NCBI GenBank assembly: GCA_963662175.1
Contig: OY759224.1
Location: forward strand, 28,715,489 to 28,779,488
Direction: 5' to 3'
From: Aradus depressus
Lineage: Eukaryota; Arthropoda; Insecta; Hemiptera; Aradidae
Length of the DNA: 64,000 nt
Shown piece by piece: positions 44,871 to 56,400 of the stretch; position 1 is the first letter of the stretch; every line of letters begins with the position of its first letter. The notes under the pieces were generated by a model that saw only the letters and a program-made list of their open reading frames with translations, did not search any database and was not told the origin of the DNA. The translations under genes and the position numbers were made by a program.

Positions 44871-47114
44871 AAGTGTAAGAAAGAAATTAGGAAGGAAAAA
44901 AGTAAAACATGGAGAGAATTTACAGATACCATGGAGCCGTCGAACCATATTAATATGTTGAGAAAAATGAGATGTATGCGAGGGACATATGTTCAGCCAA
45001 GAAACATGATATTGGAAAGTGAAACATCGGCTAGGCTGTTCTTGAAGACGCAATTCTCGGAAGCGGACAGTGGAGCGGCTGCAGCCAAGGCTGATACCTC
45101 CCGTAAGTCCAATATTTCCGACCCCTCACCATCTTGCTGTATGGAACGAGAGTTCCTCCCGTCGGAACTAGAGGCAGCTCTCAATAAAAAGAAAGTATCG
45201 GCTTCGGGACTTGACGAAATTAACTATGCCATTAACGTAAAACATAAACTTCTTAACATCTTCAATATTATATGGAATACCAATGATTTCCCTGATGCGC
45301 CAAGCCAGGCAAGGATCCGTTCCTACTTGCTTCCTATCGACCAATTGCACTAGCTTCCTGCCTCCTCAAAACCTTTAATATAATAATAAGAAACAGACTA
45401 GAATGGTTTGTAAACGTCGGAACCTTATTTTTGGACATTGACGGAGCATACAACAACGTGAATCCCGATATCCTTATCGCAGAAATGGTTAAAATAAAAG
45501 TTCCACTCAAAATCACCAACTGGATAAAAATATATCTGCGCTTGAAGCACTTTATAATAAGAACGACCGATGGCTCTTTGGCGGAAATGGCTACTGATAA
45601 AGGGCTGTTGCAAGGGTGTGTGTTAAGTCCTCTGCTGTTTAACATCTATACAGCATCTATACACGAACATCTTCCTGATTTTGTATCTCTTATACAATAT
45701 GCGGATGATGTGGTAGTTTTTATAGAGCTTAAAAATTTACAAGTATCACTCAATAGACTGGAAAATGTAGCAACTAACATAAGTCATAAACTTGGAAAAA
45801 TAGGTTTAAAACTCAATGCGACCAAATGCTGCTTACTACCCTTCACTAGGAAAAGAATAAATGTTTCGGACCAGCAAATAACAATCAATAATGAAACTAT
45901 ATCAGGAGTTGAACATCATAAGTTTTTGGGTATGTGGATAGATCGTAAACTAACGTTTAAGAAGCACTTTGAAGAACTGATTACAAAAGTAAACAAAGAG
46001 GTCAATGTACTTAAAGCCATTGCGGGAGTTAGCTGGGGAGCCCATCCTAAGAACCTCATTGGTCTGTACAGAGCTCTCAGCTGGGGAGCCCATCCTAAGA
46101 ACCTCATTGGTCTGTACAGAGCTCTCAGCTGGGGAGCCCATCCTAAGAACCTCATTGGTCCGTACAGAGCTCTCATTAGATCTAGACTAGAATATGGACT
46201 CAACATCTTCATTATATCTAAAACTCCCTTAATAAAAAAACTAAACACAATTCAAAACAATAGTTTGCGACTAGCATCTGTTGCATTCAAATCTACGCCA
46301 ATACATAGTCTGATTTATGAAACCGAAGAACCATCCTTGGAACTTAGACGACAATACATGTGGCACAAACCAGGTTGTCTCGGTAACCTCCAACCCAATG
46401 GCAAACTTCTTCAAGGACTTGACCCCAGTCTCAGTAAACAATCCATATTATAAATACAAACTGGAACATATAGAGACAGTGAACAAGGTATTGGAAGGGG
46501 TTCATCAAACTCCAGTTCACCCGACATTCCTAACAGATATACCTAAAACTCAAATCACTGTCAGGGCATATTCGGACATGACGCCTCTCACTGCTTCTAA
46601 GAAAGATTACAGTAAGCTGATGCTGAAAACAATAGCTCTAAATATGATAAGAGAGAAGTACAGAGACTACTCACATATTTATACTGATGCTTCCAAAACT
46701 ACAGACGAAGTTGGGATCGGCCTCTTTGACGAGCAAAGAAAGCGGAGCATTAGCCATAAACTACATGGACAATACTCAATAACCAATGCGGAACTTATGG
46801 CGATTCTGTTAGGCATTGAATATGCGGTGAGAAAAACAGAGAAGAGATTAGTAATTCTCACTGACTTCAAATCTTCTGTGGAATCCATTAAAAATCACCA
46901 CCTTCATCATTCAACAAACTTCATCATCATCAATATACTGAATGCAATATTAAGAGCTAGTGTGAGAAATGTGATCGTACAGTGGATCCCCGGTCACGTG
47001 GATGTGACAGGGAACGAGAAAGCTGATGAAGCTGCAAAGAGAGCCATATCTGATGAAGTGATCCTACCGTGGAAGCTGGTTCAGGGAGATATCACTATAT
47101 TACTGAAGTATTAA
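44871..47114 (+). mobile_element. LINE with RNase H (I-clade type), 5' truncated and frameshifted
   Basis: It starts in ORF2 just ahead of the reverse transcriptase (KKEIRKEKSKTWREF) at the array border. The RT is split over three frames: 44931-45353, then YRPIALASCLLKTF from about 45338 with roughly 40 residues missing before FLDIDGAYNNV, then 45431-46453 with LLQGCVLSPLLFNIY and the catalytic QYADDVVVF. A further frameshift near 46330-46450 leads into 46317-47114, an RNase H domain (SHIYTDASKT, ITNAELMAILLGIEYA, WIPGHVDVTGNEKADEAAK). The breaks make it inactive. Its end lies about 300 bp upstream of the OGDH-like start codon. Confidence 0.9.
46031..46174 (+). repeat. 48-bp in-frame triplication inside the LINE polymerase
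   Basis: Three units (46031-46078, 46079-46126, 46127-46174), each encoding SWGAHPKNLIGLYRAL. The third has one change (L to P). The unit is a normal single-copy part of the RT thumb region, so the duplication is local and recent. Confidence 0.95.
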
Positions 47115-47119
47115 CTAAG

Positions 47120-47200
47120 ACAGGCCTGGCAAAAAAGTATCGATACCAAAAGTATTTGATATCGGATAAAAGTATCGATACTTTACTTGATAGATCCCTG
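47120..47200 (+). promoter_or_regulatory. Paired TATCGATA (DRE-like) sites upstream of the OGDH-like gene
   Basis: The 8-bp palindrome TATCGATA occurs at 47138-47145 and 47173-47180, about 240-285 bp before the start codon. In Drosophila this word is the DREF-binding DRE of housekeeping and mitochondrial gene promoters. Alternatively caggcctggcaa at 47121 marks a hAT terminus, since some hAT ends carry the same palindrome. Confidence 0.35.
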
Positions 47201-47421
47201 CCCTTCCAAGGAGATTATTGTGGGAGGACACGGCTAAGTTAAACGCCTGGTTTATCTGATATTTTTTATTATTTTTGCATTAAATGCATATTAATATTTT
47301 GTAAACATCATCAATATATCAACCATCTGTTTTTAGAGCTAGTGAGTGTAGTTGTTGTTATTTTATTAATTAACTAATTTGTTTTATTATTTTATTTTAT
47401 ATTTTAAAACATAAATTAATA

Positions 47422-50400
47422 ATGTTTTCATTTAGACGTTTAATAAAGCGTCCTAACCTGGTTAGCTATGCGACCGTTGTTCCCAAAACTCAAATGCTCT
47501 CCAAGGTAGTAGATCAGTACAAAAAAGACCCTACACAGATCACAAATGTATGGAGAAATTTTGTCAAACTGAACCCTGAACTGATTGGTACAGAATCGCA
47601 AGGAGAAATAGAATCTTTAGAAGAGTACAATGTTCTCGATGATGTAAGTTCTAAGTTTTAGTTTAATTGGTTCAATTCAACAGTCGATTGGCTTTGGAGG
47701 GAGAGCAAAAACGTAATTGATGAATTCTTGCTGGGGAAGTACATAGCCGGTGAATCACCGACGACTTCTTTACTTCGCCAGCTTTACAAAGTATAGGGGA
47801 AGTTATGTAATCTGTCAAAAGTTGGTTTTTTGACCTACAGATTCCAAATATTAAAAAGCGATATAATGAATGTAGAAATGATATTTTAAATGTCCGAATA
47901 CATTTTTTTGCGTTCTGTGTTGATATAGTGGAAATACTAATAAATAAAATAAAATTATAGATAAAACACTTTTTTTTTGGACACTTATATTCCTGATATA
48001 GTAAGGAAAGGGGAAAAATCTACATTTGCGAAACATATAAATGATATGGGTCACTCATTCAATGAAACAACCGGCATAAAATACCTTCACTTATGTGAAA
48101 AAGGTAGACCCTTAGATTCTCTAGAACAGCTAGAAATTAATAGGACTCGAAAAAATGGGAATTGTTTAAACGACCAGACACACTTCAAATTTTCTCCTTT
48201 GTTAATCCCTTTCAGCTAACAAATATCCATGGCAATATTAACCTAGGTTAAATAATTTTCTACTTAGACATATAGTAGCTATATATTGTACATTTGTTAT
48301 ATTGTTTTCTTGGAATGTTAGTTGGTTTTATTTTAATTTAATTTTCTTGTTTTTCAAATAAGTGCACAGTTAGTTATTATCGTTAGAATAGAGACTTCCA
48401 CCCCCCTGGTTTTACCAGAGGAAGGAGACCCTTTCACCTCAGGTACACTTAGGTTAATATAAATATGTATGCCTGGCAAATATCTCAATTATTGTTGAAC
48501 CTTGTGCTGACGATGGTGTAAGCCGAAACTGTACACATTTAAGTATATGTTTGTGGAATTAGACAATATAAGTGTTCAGAAAAGTTAGGTTAGGTTTTAT
48601 GACTCATGCCCGGGCTTTAACTACGAGGTCATATCGCCTACTACCAGAGCGCTCTTTCGTCATTCTGGTGGACATGAGCCCGACTTTACTGTGGGAGTCC
48701 TAAATTTTGCCAACTCTAAATTTTTATTAACCTAGGGTAGGGGTCTTTAACGAGTACCTGACATCGTACAGGCTCGGGACCATCGCTTAACGTCCCATCC
48801 GAAGGACGGCATGCTTAAGTTTATTTTACCTCCAACATAAAATAAACTAAGGGCCTCGGCCGGGTTTCGAACCCACGATCTTGAGCTCAGTAGACAAGCA
48901 CGCATACCACTGAGCTACCGGCGCCCTCTGTGTTCAAAAAAGTGTTTTATCTATCATTTTATTTTAATGATATTTTATATATGAATCCAGAACCCTATAA
49001 CGTCGACACATATTGTTTTTTAGCCAAATCGACCAAGAGAAGGGGGGAATTAGGGGAATGCATAACATAAAAACTCGAATAACTAACGATAGAATGAATG
49101 TATCGACACGAAATTCTATATGACCAAAACTCTTAAGGACAAAATCTATCGATTTTCAGGCTAAATAGATTGATTAATTCGTTCTGGGGAAGTACATTGC
49201 CGGTGATTCACCAAAGACTTTTTTTTATAGAAGATGCTCGTTTGAGGACGCCGGTAGCTCAGTGGTAAGCGTGCTTGCCTACTGAGCTCAAAATCGCGGG
49301 TTCAAGACCCGGCCGAGACACTTCGTTTATTTTATCTGGGAGGTAAAAAAAAAACTTAAGCACGCCGTCCTTCGAATGGGACGTTAAGCGATGGTCCCGA
49401 GCCTGTACGATGTCAGGTACTCAACTAATCTAGAATAAAAGATGTTTTCGCCAGAGATCTTGTGGAAGTTCATTGTAAATACTACTGAATAAAACACTTA
49501 GAACGAGTCTAAAATCCCACTGTATTTATATAAAAGACACAATATATTTCGCTGGTCAGAGCATTGTCAAGTGAACAGGATACAGACTTATGACTCTCAA
49601 CCAGCGAAATATATTGTGTATTTTATATAAATATATTGGAATTTTTGACTCGTTCTAAGTGTTTTATTCAGTAGTATTCTATCTGGAATAGATCATCTTG
49701 TTCATTTCTAGCTGGAATCAATTAATATGATATTTTCTTTTACAGCTAAGAGAAGAGCTCGTTGTTTTCGACCAAATTCAAGTTTATCGAGTGATGGGTA
49801 ACTATGAAAGTAATGGACATCTGTCAGCCTCCCTGGATCCGTTGAACCTCCAGAGACCACAGTTTGTTCCAAACAGCCACTTCTGTCCCCAGACTGACAT
49901 CGACTCTGCCAGACACATACCTCTAAACAAAGACAAACAGATCATACTGCCTGACAACTGTTTCATTGGTTTGTATCTATAAATACATAGGGGAAGTTAT
50001 GCAATCGGTCAGAAATTCGATGTTTTGTTTTCATCGGAATTTCATGTTCACGGCCCTCTAGATTAACAAATTAAAAAATTATATATTATTATAATCCAAG
50101 TAATTGCCAATGTAATGAATGTGGACCATTCTGAAATTAAAGGGAATTTGTGGAGGTAAAAAAATAAAATTAAAAAAACGGGTGCGTGCAACTCCGATGC
50201 GTGGCGAAATAAGCGTGACAACGTCTGAGTTGCGAGATAGCGAAAGTGTCAAGAATCAAATATAACAAATCATTTCAATTAAATTTTTGAACCTTGAAAC
50301 AATTTAAAAACAATATAGAAAGAAAACATTCATAAGCATAATAGTTAAAAAACGAGTTTATTATTAATCTGTATAGGTTAGGTTAGGTTTTATGAGTCAT

Positions 50401-53400
50401 AATGCCCGGGCTTGAACTACGAGGTCATATCGCCTACTACCAGAGCGCTCTTTCGTCACTACTAAACACTACTTTCGTCGGAACTAAACAATAACGGTAC
50501 CAATAAATAAAGAAAATAGAATACAAATAAAGTAAAATAAATACAGAGATGATAAAAATTGATGAAAATGGAAGGCTAATCTGATGGAGAGAATTGTTTG
50601 ATGAAGAGGAATTGGATTCATCGCATCCCGTACTTTGATATAAATACATAAATAAAAATGTTTATGTATGTATAAGAGATATATATATTTATTCATAATA
50701 AAGAGAACTCTGTTATATGTTTGCTTGCTTACTGAGCTCAAGAACGTGGGTTCGAAACCCGACCGAGGCCCTTAGTTTATTTTATCTGGGAGGTAAAATA
50801 AACTTAAGCATGCCGTTCTTCCGGATGGGATGTTAAGCGATGGTCCCGAGCCTGTACGATGTCAGGTACTCGTTAAAGACCCCTGCCCTAGGAAATTTAA
50901 GGTAGGCAAAATTTCGGACTCCCACAGTAGAGCCGGGCTCATGTCCACCAAAGTGACGAAAGAGCGCTCTGGTAGTAGGCGATATGACCTCGTAGTTAAA
51001 GCCCGGGCATGAGTCATAAAACCTAACCTAACCTCTAATAATAATATTGGATAACTAGGTTATCTGTATATACAGAAAGTAACAGCTGTACTATAATATA
51101 ATATATATTCTGTATTAGTAGTAACAGCTGTCTCTCTCTCTTTCGGCGCATGCGCGATACGTGTGTTACGTGTTACCGAAAGTAACATAACGCAGTTTTC
51201 GAACATGGGGTGCCGGCCTACCAAATTATAAGACGTTACCACGTCAAAAATATATAACAAAGTTTAAATTTTACTCTTAGAATTTTATTAACAAAACTAA
51301 TACATTTACTACTTCAAAAATAGAATATATCGAAACGAAATTTTATATGTGTATCTAGAATCCTTCAAGGGTGACACCTATTAATTTTCAGCGGAACCAA
51401 TGCATCGACAAAAAATTAAGTATGAGAATTCAGAGGTGACTATGTAAATCAAATATTACTTTTAGCCCAAAAAGTCGCTTTGCTTTGGAGGGAGTGCGAG
51501 TGATTAATCCGTTCTGGTGACGTACATGCCCAAAGAAAGCATCCAAATGTTTTTATTTATAATTTTTTTAAATTAAATTACCAGGTGGTGATCATTCTGT
51601 GCTGAACTTACGAGAGATCCTGGTTCGTCTGAATCGGTCCTACTGCCAGAGTGTTGGAGTGGAGTATCTTTACAACACCTCATTGGACATCTGTCAATGG
51701 ATCCGGAGAAAGTTCGAAGAGCCGGCTTTACTCCAGTCAATGTACTCGCCCAAACTTCGTACTCTCATCCTTCGCCGCCTCATTCGGGCCCACTGTTTCG
51801 AAGAGTTCATCTCTTCTAAGTGGCCCTCAGAAAGAGAACATGGTGCCATGGGCTGTGAGATGTTGATACCCGCTTTGCTCACTCTCATTGACTTCGGTAC
51901 GACTCATGGAGCTCAGTCTTTTGTTTTAGGTAACTATGACCAAATAAAGTTGTAAAATTAGCTATAAAACCAAGTCCATTTTACTAAAAATGTAATTTAT
52001 GTGTAATATTTTGAGAAAATCTGCACGTGCACTAACACACTACCAATAATAAAAAAAAATAATATAATTCGTTACTACTCGATATAATTTAAATAATTTG
52101 AAATATTTCGTAATGAAATGTATTCGTCATTGTTCGAAGCGCTATATCTGATGTTTTTTCCTATGACTTTTTGTTTGGTTGTTGTAGGTATGACAACTAC
52201 CAGAGCTCGCCTCAATGTTCTGGCAAATGTGTTCCGGAAACCTCTTCAACAGATATTCGTTCCATTCTACCGTCAGGGTACGGAGGGACCCGAACTTCAC
52301 GATGATGATAAGTACGACCTGGGTAATAATGTGAAGAAAGTGACCACAAATCAAGCACTGCCCACGGAGTTTGCCGTTTTGGCCAGTACTTCAAACTTTG
52401 TCGAGGCTATAGATTCTCTTGTCTCGGGGAAGACGCGGGCTGAACAGTTGTACACCTCGGATGATGATGGTCGGAGGGTATTCTAGCATTTATTTTAACT
52501 CGATATAAGTTAATGAAATGGAGCTAACTCGATTTTCCTTTATCGTTATGATAACAGTGCCATGTACAGAGTGCCCCTCCCACCCCCCCTGGAAAAAATA
52601 GAACGAAACTCATATTCAGTAGTGTTTAAATAAATAGAACAAACATCATTTCGAAATATTTTTCCATTGCACAAATATAGTATACACAAATTACCGGATT
52701 CAGCATTACGCTTTCGTCAGGCTTAGTTATGAACTAAATCAGTTGGTTGAGTGCGAACTATTCTTATGGTTATGGAAATTCGAACAATCAAAGAAAATAT
52801 CGTTACCTCGATTATAAATTTTCATGCTTCTAAGTTTGAATTTTTTAGTTTTTTATTTCATTATATGGCAACACTGCAGGTTTGAAAGTAAACCTGCTAT
52901 TATTTTAAGCCTAACTAATCAGAATTGTGTTTGGTGTATGTAAGTTTGTATTTTTACTTATTTTGAAGTATAAAGAAGTATTGTTTTCTCATTTCCTTTT
53001 ATTCTGTAGACAATTCAGCAATAAATCCCTTCCTTTGAATGTGATGAGGAGAATTGTTTTATAGGAAAATATATTAATCAATTCAGTTGACTAATACCGC
53101 TTATTACCATTTTAATATATTAATTGATTATAAACAGGTTATTAATAACATTATAATGTATTATAAATAGTATATTTTCTTATATTATTATTTAAGGTAT
53201 GGCCTATAATAATTCATGGTGATACGGTGATGAACGGACAAGGAATGGTCCATGAAACCTTACGTTTGTCCAATCAATCTTGTTTTTCAACCAAAGGAAC
53301 AATACACATTGTCCTCACAGATCAGGTAACGCAAACTTTACAATATTATTAAATTTTTCTTTTTAGACTTAATAACTATTTGTATTGTTATTCATAAGGG

Positions 53401-56400
53401 AATTCAGCTTTAGAATAAAGCGTTTTATAATTATTTTTATTTTAATTAATTTTTTACAATTTATTTTACTTCTCCAGATGAAGGGAAAGTTGTGTAATCT
53501 ATGAAACATTTGATATTGAGTTTTCGATCCTCAGAATCCAAAAATGAAAACATATTTGTGTGTGATATCAGTTTTTCGTGTTTTTCTGACTTTTTTTTAG
53601 CACAGAAATCAGTCCCATATACCGAGGACATGCAAATAGAATGTTACACTTTACATAATATGAAATATCCAATGTTTTTATAAAATCATATGAAATTGAA
53701 ACATGAATATAACAAAAAAAACATTCTTAAAATTTTATATTATTTTCTTTTATGAAAGCTAATTGTTCTCTAATCTTTTTTTTTACAACCGTTCTTTAAC
53801 ACTTTTGCTAATTCGCTAGTCACTGACACATTTGTATCCTCTTCTGTGGTACTTCAGTGTGGAGTACATCTTTCTTCTGTTGGCACTCCTGGCTGAGGTC
53901 CGAGGTGGCCAAGGTGATCCTCTTCATATAGCTGCTGTTGTCGGCATGCCTCGTACTCATCTCGACTAAGGCTACCAACTCTGAATGAGGTTCGGCTTAA
54001 AGTAAACCTGTCCTGCGACCTGAAGTTGATATCTTCTCTTTTTTACATGTGGACCTCTTGTACCCCACCATAACCTCTCTGTAACGCAAGAGTGAGGTAA
54101 CATTCCTTGAGGGTTACAAATGTGATGCTATATAAAACCTCCGAAGGTTTGTTTTTACCTCCACGTATTGATAAAGTGCATAACTGCAGTTTTATTTATG
54201 TTTTTCAGTCCAATTTACCCAGCGATAAATTTGTACCCGACAAGACTTATGGCAACTATTGCACCGATGTGGCTCATGCGGTCATGGCGCCTGTGTTCCA
54301 TGTTAACGGTGAGGACCCTGAAGCTGTCGTGTACTGTATGCAAGCTGCTGCCGAGTACAGAGCAAAGTTTAAATCGTAAGTACATTCTCATGTTTCTTAC
54401 TAAGCTCAAAACCCGGCTGAGGTTTTTTTTGAGGGTTTTTATCTGGGTGAAAAAACCTTGAGGTTGAGCAATGGTTCCGAGCCTGTACTCAAGTAGTTAA
54501 AAATCCCTATCCTAGATAAATAAAAATTTAGGACTTTCATAGTAGATTCAGGCTCATATCCATCAGAGCTACGAAAGCGTTCTGGTAGTATGCGATATAG
54601 TTGTTAAAGCCCGGGCATGAATCTCATTAACTAACTATATCAACATTTCCAGAGATATAATTGTTGACTTAATATGTTACCGAAAATATTTCCCACCTGA
54701 AAGTCAAATACCATCGGATTTGAAGGCAAAAATAGATGCAAAACGACCATTACTTGAAATATATTCAGAAAGACTTGTCAACGAACAGGTATGTTCTGAC
54801 ATTTTAGAATTTTACTGGAAAATAAATAAATAAAATAAAAAAATTAATAATAATTATTATTATATATATATATATATATATCTGGGAGGTAAAATAAACT
54901 TAAGCACGCCGTCCTTCGGATGGGACGTTAAGCGATGGTCCCGAGCCTGTACGATGTCAGGTACTCGTTAAAGACCCCTACCCTAGGTGAATAAAAATTT
55001 AGGGTAGGCAAAATTTAGGACTCCCACAGTAGAGTCGGGCTCATGTCCACCAGAGTGACGAAAGAGCGCTCTGGTAGTAGGCGATATGACCTCGTAGTTA
55101 AAGCCCGGGCATGAATCATAAAACCTAACCTAACCTATATATTATATATCCGGTTGCGGACTACCTTTAAAAATTAAGTGAGAAAAACAATTTACATACC
55201 ATTTTCTCTCTGAATTTTTAAAGGTAGTACACTGCCGTTTAATAAGAACTGTGGTGAAGAGATTATTTACGAAAATTGTGTTGTACTTTTTACAGACATG
55301 TGAAGACATTCTGGTGATGCCTGAATTGGCGAAATATTAATGTTGTTAATAAAATAAGTAATTTACTGATGTCTGGTGACCGAATGGCCTTTTCAGCCTT
55401 GTGGTGCACCTTCATACATTTTGAACGCTCTCTCCCTATCGATACGTCGATCAACCTTCCTTAATCTAATATTCTACTATATTTTGCTGCCAGGTTGTGT
55501 CTTGGTATGACATCGATCACATTATTGAGTCCTACAACAGTCTGTTGGAGTACAGCTATTCGAAAGCACTCAAGTCAACTTTCAAAGTGAGCGAATGGCT
55601 TGATTCTCCCTGGAAGAGATTCTTTGAGGTAACTTTTTATTAAAAATATATAATAAAATAAATAATCTCAAAAAATTGCAGTATTTCTCAAACTGTTTGT
55701 ATGACATAAAAATGACCCCAGACCCTCAATTGATTCCCAGCTTGAATTAATAAATTAAGTTTTTGCTCTCCCTTCAAAACCATTTCACCGCTTCTGAAGC
55801 CCGGGCATGACTTACAATAACTAATATTTCAGTGTATTATATTTCATTGCTTACATACACTTATAGATTAGAGAGAGTGGTCTGGCGGTGGTGTTGCTTG
55901 ACCCCTGGCCTCGCCTGCCTCATCATTGAGTGCTCCTGGGTCTCGTGCTTCGCCCTTCCCCGGATGTTGTGGACTCATGGTCCTTATACTCGTAATTTGT
56001 ACGAAGACTCTCCGACTTAGTAAAGACAAGAAATATAACGCAGTAGGGCGACAATAAGCTAAGTACTGGTTCGCCCCAAATAAACCAACCAACAACAACA
56101 TATTCTCTTCCCCCTAAAATTTCATATACAAATATTTAATTAATTTCCTGTTTCTATGTTTAAACAGAAAAAAATGTCAACAGTGGAACCGGTTACAGGG
56201 ATAGTACCGTCAGCATACAAAAGGATCGTAGAGTCCATTGTCAACTACCGAGCTGATATTAACGTTCATCCCAGCGTCATCGAACTGCTAACGAAGGATA
56301 TTAAAATGCTTCATGAGAACAAAATAAGATGGGCCATGGCAGAGCGACTCGCCTTTGCGTTTATGCTTCAGGTAAATTTCTATTCTAAAATAGGCATTTT

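Larger units (their letters stand above)
47930..48990 (+). mobile_element. Penelope-like element remnant with endonuclease end, interrupted by a SINE
   Basis: The frame 47977-48219 reads [46 protein letters not shown], the C-terminal part of the PLE GIY-YIG domain. About 280 bp later come the PLE end motifs (ctgacgatggtgtaagccga, gtggaattagacaatataag). A SINE is inserted at about 48583, duplicating a gtgttcaraaaa target. The PLE resumes at 48927 (ttcaaaaaagtgttttatct), the inverse of the start at about 47952, so the element has inverted pseudo-LTRs. Confidence 0.75.

Noticed and set aside
45916..46248. Minus-strand 110-codon open frame in the LINE
   Set aside because: It is the antisense shadow of the triplicated RT segment.
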